DNA of 64,000 nucleotides, from NCBI RefSeq assembly GCF_014650335.1, contig NZ_BMUT01000001.1, positions 113,009 through 177,008 of the forward strand. Direction: 5' to 3'. This DNA is from Streptomyces hiroshimensis. Lineage in GTDB: Bacteria; Actinomycetota; Actinomycetes; Streptomycetales; Streptomycetaceae. A program made the position numbers and the translations under genes. The notes beneath the pieces were generated by a model. It was not told where the DNA came from, did not search any database, and saw only the letters and a program-made list of their open reading frames with translations. Positions 1 through 9,359 of the stretch are shown here, one piece after another; the stretch's first letter is position 1; every line of letters starts with the position of its first letter.

Positions 1-1
1 C

Positions 2-742
2 GTGGCCGGCATAGCCACCCTCACCGCCACCGGCGTCGTCGCGGGCTTCGCCGCCCCGGCGCTGGCCGCCTCCACCGACGAGGTCCACCACCCCGAGGAC
101 ACCGGCCTGACCCAGGCCGTCGTCATCGGCGAGGACACGGCCGGCCGCATCGGTGAGCAGGCCCAGGTGCAGAGCAGCTCCGCCGCCGAGACCACCGCCG
201 TCCACGACGCCGAGACCGCCGCCAAGCAGCAGGCCGCCGACGTCAAGAAGGCCGCGGACGAGGCCAAGCGCAAGGCCGAGGCCGAGCGCAAGGAGGCCGA
301 GCGCGTCGCCCGCGAGCAGGAGCGCAAGCGCCTCAACACCTTCGTCTCGCCGATCGCCGGCTCGTACGTCTCCACGTCCTACAAGGCCTCCAGCGGCCTG
401 TGGTCCTCCGGCAGTCACACCGGCATCGACCTGCACGCCGAGACCGGCACCTCGGTCCAGGCCGTGGGCGCGGGCACCGTCGTCGAGGCCGGCTGGGGCG
501 GCGCCTACGGCAACAACGTCGTCATCAAGCACAACGACGGCACGTACACGCAGTACGGCCACCTGTCGTCCATCGAGGTCTCCGTCGGCCAGTCGGTCAC
601 CGCCGGCCAGCAGATCGGCCTCTCCGGCGCCACGGGCAACGTCACCGGCCCGCACCTGCACTTCGAGGCCCGCACCGGCGCCACGTACGGCACCGACATC
701 GACCCGGTCGCCTACCTCAGCGAGCACGGCGTCAACCTCTGA
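2..742 (+). CDS. M23 (LytM-type) metallopeptidase, 5' end cut by window
   Basis: Probable secreted peptidoglycan endopeptidase. The reading frame is open to the window edge, and the GTG at base 2 lies inside what looks like a signal-peptide hydrophobic stretch ending in an APALAA-like cleavage site, so the real start is upstream. Residues about 55-112 are an Ala/Lys/Glu-rich coiled coil. The C-terminal half is a complete M23 domain: HTGIDLH carries the first zinc ligands and HLHFE the second metal-binding HxH. The layout (signal peptide, coiled coil, M23) is that of actinobacterial cell-wall hydrolases. A strong hairpin follows 38 bases after the stop, so the gene ends its transcript. The family call is secure; the precise bond cleaved is not visible. 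Confidence 0.9.
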   Translation: MAGIATLTATGVVAGFAAPALAASTDEVHHPEDTGLTQAVVIGEDTAGRIGEQAQVQSSSAAETTAVHDAETAAKQQAADVKKAADEAKRKAEAERKEAERVAREQERKRLNTFVSPIAGSYVSTSYKASSGLWSSGSHTGIDLHAETGTSVQAVGAGTVVEAGWGGAYGNNVVIKHNDGTYTQYGHLSSIEVSVGQSVTAGQQIGLSGATGNVTGPHLHFEARTGATYGTDIDPVAYLSEHGVNL

Positions 743-780
743 CGCACCCGCCGACGCCCCTGCGCGGCACATTCGCCTCA

Positions 781-812
781 CGAAGGCCCCGGCCCACCGG
801 CCGGGGCCTTCG
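781..812 (+). terminator. Intrinsic terminator after the M23 gene
   Basis: A perfect 14-bp GC-rich stem (781-794 with 799-812) closes a 4-base CACC loop. There is no long T run, which is usual for Streptomyces terminators. Confidence 0.75.
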
Positions 813-928
813 TCGTATCCTCGTGTTGGCCAAAACATATCGATGACTTCACATGCGCCGTCGGAAATCGCGGACGGCTGCAATAGAGTCGCTGAACAGG
901 CGTCAATCGGCCGCGTTGCGCGGGGGTT

Positions 929-1678
929 ATGCGGAGGTTCACCCATGCGGGGCCGTACGTGAACGGTGATGGCACAGCGAATCAGAGCGGCCGTCGCATT
1001 TCCGCGCACGCCGTGTGCACGGCGATCCGTGACGACATTGTTTCCGGCACGTTTCCGCCCGGCAGCCGGCTCACCGAAGAAGTCCTCGCGCGCCGCTACG
1101 GCGTTTCGCGCGTGCCCGTGCGCGAGGCGCTGCGCACCCTCGCCTCGGAGGGGTTCGTGACCACCCGGCGGCACGCGGGCGCCTGTGTCGCGGAGCCCAC
1201 CGAGCAGGAGGCCGCCGATCTGCTGGAGGTGCGCGCCCTGCTGGAGCCGCTGGGCGCCGCGCGCGCCGCACAGCGCCGCACGGAGGCGCATCTGAAGGTG
1301 CTGCGCGGCCTGGTGCGGCTCGGCCAGGAGCGCGCCCGCGGCGGGCGTACGGGCGAGCTGCGGCCGCTGGGGGACTGGTTCGACGAGACCCTCGCCCAGG
1401 CGTCCGGCAGCCCCAGCCTCGCGGGCCTGCTCACCCAGCTGCGGCTCAAGATCGCGTGGGTGTACGCGGCGGAGCCGCCTGTGAGGCCCGTCGACACCTG
1501 GGAGGTGCTCGGCGCCCTGGTGGACGCGGTCGCGCGCGGCGACGCGGAGCGGGCCCGGGCCATCGCGGCGGCGCGTGCGGACCGCTCCCCGGGGGAATTC
1601 CGGCTGCGCCGCTCCGTGCCGGCGGCCCGTGTGCGGAATACGGGGCCGGCCGTGCGAACGGTGATCTCCGGTTCCTGA
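929..1678 (+). CDS. GntR/FadR-family transcriptional regulator
   Basis: The N-terminal winged helix-turn-helix is clear: RRYGVSRVPVREALRTLASEG is preceded by the GntR opening (IRDDIVSGTFPPGSRLTEE). The rest (about residues 95-230) is an Arg/Ala-rich helical domain resembling the FCD effector domain, but without an obvious set of metal-binding histidines. The ligand is therefore unknown. The start is uncertain: ATG 929 has a G-run only two bases upstream, while GTG 959 has a GGGG at a better distance and would give 239 residues. It is a single gene transcribed toward the convergent ptsH, so its own autoregulation is the only target that can be suggested, and that is inference. Confidence 0.82.
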   Translation: MRRFTHAGPYVNGDGTANQSGRRISAHAVCTAIRDDIVSGTFPPGSRLTEEVLARRYGVSRVPVREALRTLASEGFVTTRRHAGACVAEPTEQEAADLLEVRALLEPLGAARAAQRRTEAHLKVLRGLVRLGQERARGGRTGELRPLGDWFDETLAQASGSPSLAGLLTQLRLKIAWVYAAEPPVRPVDTWEVLGALVDAVARGDAERARAIAAARADRSPGEFRLRRSVPAARVRNTGPAVRTVISGS

Positions 1679-1867
1679 TCCCATCCCGGTTCCTGATCCC
1701 CGGTTCCCGGGCGCGCCTATTAACTTCCGGTGTTACCGCAGGAACGATCTCCGGCCGAACTTCCGCCAAAGGAATGCCCCGCTGTTACCGCCGGAATGCC
1801 ATGGATTTCGCGCGGGCGCACGCGGGGTGTGAATGGGGTGTGCGGGGTGCGCACGGGAAAACGACGA

Positions 1868-1905
1868 CGGGGCCGCGGCAGCCTCAATCGGCCGCCGCGG
1901 CCCCG
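1868..1905 (-). terminator. Terminator of ptsH
   Basis: A 12-bp perfect stem (1868-1879 with 1894-1905) lies just past the ptsH stop. On the minus strand it is followed by a short run of four T residues, so it is a rho-independent terminator for HPr. Confidence 0.75.
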
Positions 1906-1925
1906 CCGCGCGCGATTCCGTCGAA

Positions 1926-2207
1926 TCAGACGGTCTCCGGGAGCTCCTCGAGACCCTCGGCGACCAGCTTCGCCAGACGGTCCAGAGCGGCCTCGGCGCC
2001 CTCGGCGTCGCTGGAGAGGACGATCTCCTCGCCACCCTGGGCACCCAGGCCCAGCACGGCCAGCATGGAGCCGGCGTTGACCGGGTTGCCGTCGGCCTTG
2101 GCGATCGTCACGGGGACGCCGGCGGCGGTCGCCGCACGGACGAAGACAGACGCGGGACGGGCGTGCAGGCCCTCGGCCCAGCCGACGTTGACGCGGCGCT
2201 CAGCCAT
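1926..2207 (-). CDS. ptsH: HPr phosphocarrier protein of the PTS
   Basis: A 93-residue HPr. It passes phosphate from enzyme I to enzyme II sugar permeases in the cytoplasm. The phospho-acceptor histidine sits in GLHARPAS near residue 15, and the family's second signature region with Ser (NAGSMLAVLGL) is present. The start MAERRVNV is chosen over an ATG five codons upstream because it matches the usual HPr length. The gene is monocistronic, with a terminator downstream and a DasR-type operator upstream, which fits the known control of the Streptomyces PTS by N-acetylglucosamine signalling. Confidence 0.95.
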   Translation of the reverse strand: MAERRVNVGWAEGLHARPASVFVRAATAAGVPVTIAKADGNPVNAGSMLAVLGLGAQGGEEIVLSSDAEGAEAALDRLAKLVAEGLEELPETV

Positions 2208-2230
2208 GGTGTTGCCCTTCAAGTCGTAGG

Positions 2231-2246
2231 AGTTGTCTAGACCAGT
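2231..2246 (-). promoter_or_regulatory. DasR-responsive element (dre) upstream of ptsH
   Basis: On the minus strand the 16-mer ACTGGTCTAGACAACT matches the palindromic dre consensus ACTGGTCTAGACCAGT at 14 of 16 positions. It lies 24 bases upstream of the ptsH start codon, where a bound GntR-family DasR repressor would block transcription. DasR control of pts genes is established in Streptomyces; occupancy here is inferred. Confidence 0.8.
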
Positions 2247-2314
2247 GTCTCACGGTGCCCGGAGTGCTCCGGCGCAGCGCTCCGGATGTCCGTGCCCGGC
2301 CTTACGCTGGCCCC

Positions 2315-5134
2315 ATGCAGACGACGCCGGCGCGGTCCGGGCCCGAGCACGCGTACCCCACCCACTGGGAAGCCGACGTCGTGCTGCGCGACGGCGGCAC
2401 CGCGCACCTGCGCCCCATCACCCCCGATGACGCCCAGCGCCTGGTGAGCTTCTACGAGCAGGTCTCGGACGAGTCGAAGTACTACCGCTTCTTCGCCCCC
2501 TACCCCCGCCTCTCCGACCGGGACGTGCACCGCTTCACCCATCACGACTACGTCGACAGGGTCGGCCTCGCCGCCACCGTCGGCGGCGAGTTCATCGCCA
2601 CCGTCCGCTACGACCGCATCGACGGCCGCGGGATGCCGGCCTCCGAGCCCGCCGACGAGGCCGAGGTCGCCTTCCTCGTGCAGGACGCCCACCAGGGCCG
2701 CGGGGTCGCCTCCGCCCTCCTGGAGCACATCGCCGCCGTGGCCCGCGAGCGGGCGATCCGGCGCTTCGCCGCCGAGGTGCTGCCCGCCAACACCAAGATG
2801 ATCAAGGTGTTCACGGACGCGGGCTACACCCAGAAGCGCAGCTTCGAGGACGGTGTCGTCCGCCTGGAGCTGGACCTGGAGCCCACCGACCGCTCCCTCG
2901 CCGTCCAGCGGGCCCGCGAGCAGCGCGCCGAGGCCCGCTCGGTCCAGCGGCTGCTCGCCCCCGGCTCCGTGGCCGTCATCGGCACCGGCCGCGCGCCGGG
3001 CGGCATGGGGCGGGCCGTGCTGCGCAATCTGCTGGCGGGCGGCTTCACCGGGCGGGTCCACGCCGTCAACCACGCCTTCCCCGAGGGCACCACGCGGCTC
3101 GACCCCGAGGGCGTGCCGGCCCACCGCTCCGTCCGCGCCATCGCCGAGCCCGTCGACCTCGCGGTCGTGGCCGTGCCCGCCGAGCAGGTGCCCTCCGTCG
3201 TCGCCGAGTGCGGCGAGCACGGCGTCCAGGGCCTCCTCGTCCTCTCCGCCGGGTACGGCGAGAGCGGAGCCGACGGGCGCGAGCGCCAGCGCGAGCTCGT
3301 GCGCCAGGCCCGCTCCTACGGGATGCGCATCATCGGACCCAACGCCTTCGGCCTCATCAACACCGCCGGCGGCGTCCGTCTCAACGCCTCCCTGTCGCCC
3401 GAGCTGCCCGCCGCCGGGCGCATAGGGCTCTTCAGCCAGTCCGGGGCCATCGGCATCGCCCTGCTGTCCGGGCTCCACCGGCGCGCCGCCGGGCTCGTCG
3501 GCATCTCCACCTTCGTCTCCGCCGGCAACCGCGCGGACGTCTCCGGCAACGACTTCCTGCAGTACTGGCACGACGACCCCGACACCGACCTCGTGCTCAT
3601 GTACCTGGAGTCCATCGGCAACCCCCGCAAGTTCACCCGCCTCGCGCGGCGCACCGCCGCCCGCAAGCCGGTCGTCGTCGTCAAGGGCGCCCGGCACGGC
3701 GGGGCCGCGCCCACCGGGCACGCCGTGCCCACCACCCGGATCCCCGACGCCACCGTCTCCGACCTGCTCCGGCAGGCCGGCGTCATCCGCGTCGACACCG
3801 TCACCGAGCTCGCCGACACCGGGCTGCTCCTCGCCTCCCAGCCGCTGCCGGCCGGGCCGCGCGTCGCCATCCTCGGCAACTCCGAGTCCCTCGCCCTGCT
3901 CACCTACGACGCCTGCCTCACCGACGGCCTGCGCCCCCAGCCCCCGTACGACCTCACCACCGGCGCCCGGCCCGCCGACTTCCGCAGGGCCCTGGCCGGG
4001 GTCCTGGCCGACGAGGAGTGCGACGCCGTCGTCGTCACCGCCATCCCGTGGGTCGGGGACGCCTCCGCGGCGGATCTCGCCCGGGCGCTGAGGGAGGCGG
4101 TCGCGGCCTCGCCCGCCGCCAAGCCGGTGACCGTCGTGCACCTGGAGATCCCGGGGCTCGCCGAGGCGCTCGCGGAGCCGGCGGGTGAGAGCGCCGGGGG
4201 AATGGAGGGCCCCGGGGGAGCGGAGAGTCCCGCACCGGCCGTGCGGATACCCGCCTACCCCGCCGCCGAGCGGGCCGTCCGGGCGCTCGCCGAGGCCGCG
4301 CGGTACGCGCGCTGGCGGCGGCAGGCCGCCGAGCCGGGGCGCGTGCCCGAGTACGACGACATCGACGAGGCGGGAGCCGCCGCCGACATCGGGGTGCTGC
4401 TGGAGGCCCACGGGGCCGGTCTCGCGCCGCCGCCCGAGGGGCCGCGGGCCGTCACCCTCTCCGCCCCCGACACCCAGCGGCTCCTCGCCCGGTACGGGAT
4501 CGCCGTGCTGCCCGCGCTGCCGGCGCCGGACCCCGGCGGTGCGGTGCGGGCGGCGGGGCGGCTCGGCTTCCCCGTCGCCCTCAAGCCCACCGCCCCGCAC
4601 CTGCGCCACCGAGCCGACCTCGGCGGCGTCCGGCTCGACCTCGGCAGCGAGGCGGAACTGCGCCGCGCGTACGCCGAGTTGACCGAGCTCCTCGGCAAGC
4701 CCGAGGAGACCCGGCTCGTCGTGCAGTCCATGGCGCCGCGCGGCGTCGACACCGTCGTACGGGCCGCGATCGACCCGGCGGCGGGAGCGGTTCTGTCCTT
4801 CGGGCTGGCGGGCGCGCCCTCGCTGCTCCTCGGCGACACCGCGCACCGGCTCGTCCCCGTCACCGATCGCGACGCCGCCGAGCAGATCCGCTCGATCCGC
4901 ACCGCACCGCTGCTCTTCGGCTGGCGCGGCACGACGCCCGTCGACACCAAGGCGCTGGAGGAGCTGCTGCTGCGCGTCTCCCGGCTGGTCGACGACCACC
5001 CCGAGGTCGTGGGCGCCGACCTGGAACCGGTGATCGTCGCCCCCCACGGGGTGCACGTCCTGGGCGCCACCATCCGCCTGTCCCCGGCCCCGGCCCGTAC
5101 GGACCTGGGGCCGCGCAGCCTGCCGGCGGTCTGA
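2315..5134 (+). CDS. GNAT / NDP-forming acyl-CoA synthetase fusion (Pat-type protein acetyltransferase)
   Basis: A 939-residue protein. An N-terminal GNAT domain (about residues 20-190, with the acetyl-CoA loop in VQDAHQGRGVASALLEH) is followed by a CoA-binding Rossmann domain (about 215-340, IGTGRAPGGMGRAVL), a succinyl-CoA-ligase-like flavodoxin domain with FSQSGAIG, and a C-terminal ATP-grasp domain. This is the Pat/PatZ class, which acetylates lysines of acyl-CoA synthetases; in Streptomyces the GNAT domain is N-terminal, as here. The ligase half is usually non-catalytic and may sense acyl-CoA, which I infer. ATG 2315 is preferred over an upstream in-frame ATG because family similarity starts there. 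It is divergent from ptsH, with 107 bases of shared promoter region. Confidence 0.88.
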   Translation: MQTTPARSGPEHAYPTHWEADVVLRDGGTAHLRPITPDDAQRLVSFYEQVSDESKYYRFFAPYPRLSDRDVHRFTHHDYVDRVGLAATVGGEFIATVRYDRIDGRGMPASEPADEAEVAFLVQDAHQGRGVASALLEHIAAVARERAIRRFAAEVLPANTKMIKVFTDAGYTQKRSFEDGVVRLELDLEPTDRSLAVQRAREQRAEARSVQRLLAPGSVAVIGTGRAPGGMGRAVLRNLLAGGFTGRVHAVNHAFPEGTTRLDPEGVPAHRSVRAIAEPVDLAVVAVPAEQVPSVVAECGEHGVQGLLVLSAGYGESGADGRERQRELVRQARSYGMRIIGPNAFGLINTAGGVRLNASLSPELPAAGRIGLFSQSGAIGIALLSGLHRRAAGLVGISTFVSAGNRADVSGNDFLQYWHDDPDTDLVLMYLESIGNPRKFTRLARRTAARKPVVVVKGARHGGAAPTGHAVPTTRIPDATVSDLLRQAGVIRVDTVTELADTGLLLASQPLPAGPRVAILGNSESLALLTYDACLTDGLRPQPPYDLTTGARPADFRRALAGVLADEECDAVVVTAIPWVGDASAADLARALREAVAASPAAKPVTVVHLEIPGLAEALAEPAGESAGGMEGPGGAESPAPAVRIPAYPAAERAVRALAEAARYARWRRQAAEPGRVPEYDDIDEAGAAADIGVLLEAHGAGLAPPPEGPRAVTLSAPDTQRLLARYGIAVLPALPAPDPGGAVRAAGRLGFPVALKPTAPHLRHRADLGGVRLDLGSEAELRRAYAELTELLGKPEETRLVVQSMAPRGVDTVVRAAIDPAAGAVLSFGLAGAPSLLLGDTAHRLVPVTDRDAAEQIRSIRTAPLLFGWRGTTPVDTKALEELLLRVSRLVDDHPEVVGADLEPVIVAPHGVHVLGATIRLSPAPARTDLGPRSLPAV

Positions 5135-5621
5135 CAGCAACAGCCCACCGGGCCGCACCCGGCCGCGACCCGCCTGCGGCCCCACCTGGTCCGCCGGCCC
5201 CTGCCCCGATCCGGGGACTCCGGTCTCCGCCGAGGTGGCGTTCCCCACCGTGGGTTGCGGCCGGTTCGGCACCGCCGGTGCCCGCCGTGGGGGTTTCTCG
5301 CCGTTGCGGCGGAGTGGAAGCGGTCGGGCGGTGTGGGGCTGTGTCATGGCGGCCTCTGTTTGGCTGCTCCGGAGCGGACGGGCAGTTCTTGTCCGTCGCG
5401 GTGGAGTGGAATGTCCAGGTGGCGGCGTTCTTGCGGCTGTCGCCCTTGCCCGGGCCGGGGGACCTGTCCGTCGCCGTGGCGAAGCGGAGTGCCCGGGCGG
5501 TGAGCGGGGCCGTGCCGGGGCGGCAGTGGGGTGTGACGCCCGTCCCATCGCGTCGGGCCCGGCCGGGGCCGGGGTGGGCGGATCGGGCGGTTGGGGCCCG
5601 TGGGCCCCTTAGGATGGGCTT
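5135..5621. repeat. Non-coding spacer with degenerate repeats
   Basis: A 487-base gap with no convincing gene; the open frames across it lack initiation signals and family resemblance. At about 5263-5320 it contains a stretch (GGCCGGTTCGGCACCGCCGG followed by a degenerate GCGGCGG end) matching one arm of the large palindromic elements at 57.5 and 63.6 kb. Further along, a G-rich motif beginning GTCCGTCGC recurs at about 5391 and 5467, giving a degenerate tandem repeat with a unit of roughly 76 bases. The promoter of the next gene probably lies at the right end. Confidence 0.5.
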
Positions 5622-6236
5622 ATGGCGAAGACCGGTACGACGACCCAAGGGCTGCGCGCGGCGATCGAGCGCAGCGGCTACTACCCGGCCCTCGTGGCCG
5701 AGGCGGTGGAGGCCGCAGTGGGCGGCGAGCCGGTCGCGTCGTACCTGGTGCACCAGGAGACGACGTTCGACTCCAACGAGGTGCGCCGCCACGTCACGGT
5801 CCTCGTCCTGACCGGCACCCGGTTCATCGTCAGCCACACCGACGAGCAGGCCGCCGACGGCACCTCGCCGTCCCCGTACGCCACCACCGCCGCGGAGTCC
5901 GTGAAGCTGGAGCGGATCTCCTCGGTCGTGCTGACCCGCGTCGTCGCCAACCCCGAGTCGTACACCCCGGGCACCCTGCCCCGCGAGGTCGTGCTGAACA
6001 TCGGCTGGGGCGCGGTGTCCCGGATCGACCTGGAGCCCGCCGCCTGCGGCGACCCCAACTGCGACGCGGACCACGGCTACACCGGCTCCTCCACGGCCGA
6101 CGACCTGAGCCTGCGCGTCAGCGAGGCGGGCGACGGGCCGGACACCGTCCGGCAGACCCTGGCCTTCGCCCAGGCCTTGTCCGAGGCCACCGCAGCCCCT
6201 GCAGCCACCACGGCCGGCGCGGCGACCGCCCGCTGA
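5622..6236 (+). CDS. DUF5998 family protein
   Basis: A 204-residue actinobacterial protein of unknown function, recognised as DUF5998. It has no signal peptide or membrane segment. The middle is a beta-rich region (LVLTGTRFIVSHTDEQ) like a small PH-type or phosphodiesterase-accessory fold. Near residue 145 there is a compact Cys/His cluster (CGDPNCDADHGYTG) that could hold a metal. The stop codon overlaps the start of the phosphodiesterase gene (TGATG), so the two are translationally coupled and probably work together. Function cannot be read from the sequence. Confidence 0.8.
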   Translation: MAKTGTTTQGLRAAIERSGYYPALVAEAVEAAVGGEPVASYLVHQETTFDSNEVRRHVTVLVLTGTRFIVSHTDEQAADGTSPSPYATTAAESVKLERISSVVLTRVVANPESYTPGTLPREVVLNIGWGAVSRIDLEPAACGDPNCDADHGYTGSSTADDLSLRVSEAGDGPDTVRQTLAFAQALSEATAAPAATTAGAATAR

Positions 6237-7444
6237 TGTCCTCTCCCATGACGGCGGGCTCCGCCTGGCACGAGCCCGCCCCGCTCGACCCCCGCTCCGC
6301 CCCGCTGCCCCGCTACGGCACGGGCTCGCTGGCCGACCTGCTGCCCGCGGTCGCGGCCGGCATGGAGGTCCCCGGTTTCTCCACGGGTCTGGAGCTGGCC
6401 CCCGCCGACCGCGTGTGCGTCTTCCTGATCGACGGCCTGGGCTGGGAGCTGCTGCGCGCCCACCCCGCCGAGGCGCCGTTCCTGCACTCGCTGATGGCCG
6501 GCTCGAACAACGGCACGGGCTCGCCCCTGACGGCCGGCTTCCCGTCCACCACGGCGACCTCCCTCGCCTCGGTCGGCACCGGGCTGCCCCCGGGCGCCCA
6601 CGGCCTGCCCGGCTACACCGTCGCCGACCCGGCCACGGGGCAGCTGATGAACCAGCTGCGCTGGCGGCCCTGGACCGACCCGCACGTCTGGCAGCCCTAC
6701 CCGACCGTCTTCCAGCTCGCGGACGCGGCCGGCGTGCACACCTGCCAGGTCTCCGCCCCGGACTTCCAGCACACCCCGCTGACGAAGATCGCGCTCAGCG
6801 GCGGCACCTTCCACGGCCGGCTCTCCGGCGAGGACCGGATGGATCTCGCCGCCGACCGGCTCGGCGCCGCGGACCGCTCGCTCGTCTACACCTACTACAG
6901 CGACGTCGACGGCAAGGGACACCGCTTCGGCGTGGACTCCGACGAGTGGCGCGGCCAGTTGATGTACGTCGACCGCCTCGCCCAGCGCCTGGCCGAGCAG
7001 CTGCCGCCCCGCTCGGCGCTGTACGTCACCGCCGACCACGGCATGATCGACATCCCCTTCGACCCCGAGTCGCGTATCGACTTCGACGAGGACTGGGAGC
7101 TGCGCGCAGGCGTCGCCCTGCTCGGCGGCGAGGCCCGTGCCCGTCACGTCTACGCCGTGCCCGGCGCCGCCGCCGACGTCCTCGCGGTGTGGCGGGAGGT
7201 GCTCGGCGAGCAGATGTGGATCGCGAGCCGCGACGAGGCGATCGAGGCGGGCTGGTTCGGCCGCCCCGGCGACGGCGTGGACGGCCGCGTCCACGGCCGG
7301 ATCGGCGACGTGGTCGCCGCCGCCCGCGACGACATCGCGATCGTCGCCACCGAGACCGAGCCGAACGAATCCGCAATGGTGGGGCTGCACGGCTCCATGA
7401 CGCCCGTGGAGCAGCTGGTGCCGCTCCTCGAAGTGCGCGCCTGA
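6236..7444 (+). CDS. Alkaline-phosphatase-superfamily nucleotide pyrophosphatase/phosphodiesterase
   Basis: A 402-residue cytoplasmic enzyme of the type I phosphodiesterase/nucleotide pyrophosphatase fold. Metal and nucleophile motifs follow in order: FLIDGLGW (metal Asp), FPSTTATSLAS (Thr nucleophile), YSDVDGKGHRFG (Asp/His) and TADHGM (Asp/His). No signal peptide or membrane anchor is seen, so it probably acts on a soluble nucleotide or phosphodiester. The ATG at 6236 overlaps the TGA of the DUF5998 gene; a second ATG at 6248 is possible. Substrate unknown. Confidence 0.87.
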   Translation: MSSPMTAGSAWHEPAPLDPRSAPLPRYGTGSLADLLPAVAAGMEVPGFSTGLELAPADRVCVFLIDGLGWELLRAHPAEAPFLHSLMAGSNNGTGSPLTAGFPSTTATSLASVGTGLPPGAHGLPGYTVADPATGQLMNQLRWRPWTDPHVWQPYPTVFQLADAAGVHTCQVSAPDFQHTPLTKIALSGGTFHGRLSGEDRMDLAADRLGAADRSLVYTYYSDVDGKGHRFGVDSDEWRGQLMYVDRLAQRLAEQLPPRSALYVTADHGMIDIPFDPESRIDFDEDWELRAGVALLGGEARARHVYAVPGAAADVLAVWREVLGEQMWIASRDEAIEAGWFGRPGDGVDGRVHGRIGDVVAAARDDIAIVATETEPNESAMVGLHGSMTPVEQLVPLLEVRA

Positions 7445-7556
7445 CCCCACAGCCTGCACCCGCAACACCCGCCGCAGCACCCGCCCCGCACCGCAGCCCG
7501 TACGACCGCGCCCCCCCCACACGACGTCCCGACCTATGAAAGGCATTGGCTTCCCC

Positions 7557-8234
7557 ATGCCCGAGCTGGTGTTCTTCTCCGGAACCATGGACTGCGGAAA
7601 GAGCACCCTCGCTCTGCAGATCGAGCACAACCGCTCGGCCCGCGGCCTGCAAGGGATGATCTACACCCGCAACGACCGCGCCGGCGAGGGCAAGCTCTCC
7701 TCCCGTCTCGGCCTGGTCACCGACTCCGTCGAGGCGGGCGAGGGCTTCGACTTCTACGCGCACATCGTCGCCCACCTCTCCGCGGGCGGCCGCGCCGACT
7801 ACGTCATCGCCGACGAGGCGCAGTTCCTCGATCCCGCCCAGGTCGACCAGCTCGCCCGGATCGTGGACGACCTCGAACTCGACGTCTTCGCCTTCGGCAT
7901 CACCACCGACTTCCGCACCAGGCTCTTCCCCGGCTCCCGGCGCCTGGTCGAACTCGCCGACCGCATAGAGGTGCTGCAGGTCGAGGCGCTGTGCTGGTGC
8001 GGTGCGCGGGCCACGCACAACGCCCGTACGGTGGGCGGCCAGATGGTCGTCGAGGGCGCCCAGGTGGTCGTCGGCGACGTCAACCAGCCCGAGACCGTGG
8101 TCGGTTACGAGGTGCTGTGCCGGCGCCACCACCGCCGCCGGCTGACGGCCGCCGCGGCCCGCGCCGCGGCGCTCTCTCCCGACGTGCTGCCCGTCGACCC
8201 CGCCCCCGTCAACGGGCCGTCCGCAGAAGGGTGA
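7557..8234 (+). CDS. tdk: Thymidine kinase (TK1 type)
   Basis: ATP-dependent phosphorylation of thymidine for salvage. The Walker A loop SGTMDCGKST is at residues 8-17, the DEAQF Walker B/catalytic motif near residue 86, and a lasso/substrate region rich in Cys/His follows (EALCWCGARATHNAR, VLCRRHH). At 225 residues it is slightly longer than the usual 190-215 because of a C-terminal Ala/Pro tail. MPELVFF at 7557 is chosen over an ATG 21 bases upstream because the fold begins there and AAAGG lies before it. Its 3' end overlaps the convergent VOC gene by 26 bases. Confidence 0.93.
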   Translation: MPELVFFSGTMDCGKSTLALQIEHNRSARGLQGMIYTRNDRAGEGKLSSRLGLVTDSVEAGEGFDFYAHIVAHLSAGGRADYVIADEAQFLDPAQVDQLARIVDDLELDVFAFGITTDFRTRLFPGSRRLVELADRIEVLQVEALCWCGARATHNARTVGGQMVVEGAQVVVGDVNQPETVVGYEVLCRRHHRRRLTAAAARAAALSPDVLPVDPAPVNGPSAEG

Positions 8235-9066
8235 AGACCGCGCCCTCGGGGTCGGCGACGGTGGCCACCCGCCCGGCCGGCGCCTCGTGCGGCGGCCGCA
8301 GCACCCGGCCGCCCAGCTCCACCGTCCGCAGGGCGGCGGCATCGGTGTCGGCGACCTCGAAGTACGTCATCCAGTGCGGGCCCCGCTCGCGCGGCAGCGC
8401 CGCGCCGACGCCCCGGATCGCGGCGACCGGACGGCCGTCGAGCTGCAGCGTGAGGTAGTCGCCGGGGTCGGGCTCCGCCGTGGAATGCGCCGGCGCATCC
8501 GCCGTGGGGTGCGCCGAGCGCGCGGCGTCGGCCGGCTTGACGTCGTAGCCGAACAGAGCCCGGTAGAAACCGGCGACCGCCGACGCCCGGCGGGTCACCA
8601 GCTCGTGCCAGGCGGGGGTGCCGGGCACCCCCGCCAGCTGGGCGCCGGTCAGCTTCTGGCCCTGCCACACCCCGAAGGGCGCCCCCGCCGGGTCGGAGGC
8701 GAGCACCAGCCGCCCCGCATCCCCCGCGGACAGCGGGCCCACCCCCACCGTCCCGCCGGAGCAGCGGATCCACTCCGCGGCCTCGTCGGCGTCGTCACTG
8801 GCGAGGTAGGTGGTCCAGGCGGTCGGCAGCCGGCGGCCGGGCGCGAGCTCCCCGAGGCCGGCCACATCCCGCCCGTCGACCGTGGCGCGCACATAGGGGC
8901 CCAGCTGGCGCGGCCCGGGGCTGTAGAAGGCCCAGCCGAACAGACCGCCGTAGAAGTCCTGGATCGACTCCAGGTCGTGCGCCAGGAGACTCGTCCAGCA
9001 CGGGCTGCCCGGCGCCTGCCGGACCTCCCCCGCTCCTGGCCGGGGGGAGCCCCAAACCTCGGTCAT
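8209..9066 (-). CDS. Two-domain VOC (glyoxalase-fold) protein
   Basis: A 285-residue protein made of two VOC modules: residues about 18-135 (opening SLLAHDLESIQDFYGGLFGW) and about 145-285 (opening WHELVTRRASAVAGFYRALFGY). Such tandem proteins include hydroxylases and glyoxalase-like enzymes that act on small molecules, but the metal ligands are not well enough conserved to name a reaction. The ATG at 9066 has a strong GAGGAGAG ribosome-binding site; longer frames upstream have none. The stop codon lies inside the convergent tdk gene. Confidence 0.85.
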   Translation of the reverse strand: MTEVWGSPRPGAGEVRQAPGSPCWTSLLAHDLESIQDFYGGLFGWAFYSPGPRQLGPYVRATVDGRDVAGLGELAPGRRLPTAWTTYLASDDADEAAEWIRCSGGTVGVGPLSAGDAGRLVLASDPAGAPFGVWQGQKLTGAQLAGVPGTPAWHELVTRRASAVAGFYRALFGYDVKPADAARSAHPTADAPAHSTAEPDPGDYLTLQLDGRPVAAIRGVGAALPRERGPHWMTYFEVADTDAAALRTVELGGRVLRPPHEAPAGRVATVADPEGAVFTLLRTAR

Positions 9067-9359
9067 GTCACTCTCTCCTCGGACCATCGTGGTGGCCGCG
9101 CGTCCCGCGCCGGACCGCGGCGCGCGGGGGGTGGTACGGGACGGGGCACGACCAGATGGTTGCACCACCTGCCGTCACGCGCCCCCCGGCCGCGCCGGGA
9201 TTCCCGGGTTCCCGCAGGAGAATGCCCGGAATCGCGGGGCAGTACCGTTCCGGCGCCTAAGCGCGCCTCGGTGAACGGCGGCGCCCAGTATCGATCAGTT
9301 GTGCGCGACCTCGCCAGAGGCCCGTTCGACGCACGCCGGACTACGTCAGGATGGGGGCC

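Noticed and set aside
2237..5548. 1103-residue open frame on the minus strand
   Set aside because: It is the antisense of the Pat-type gene. Composition is Gly/Arg/Val-rich with no domain, as is typical for antisense frames in high-GC DNA.
5235..5612. 125-residue plus-strand frame in the 5.1-5.6 kb gap
   Set aside because: Low-complexity Gly/Arg composition, no ribosome-binding site, and it consists of degenerate DNA repeats.
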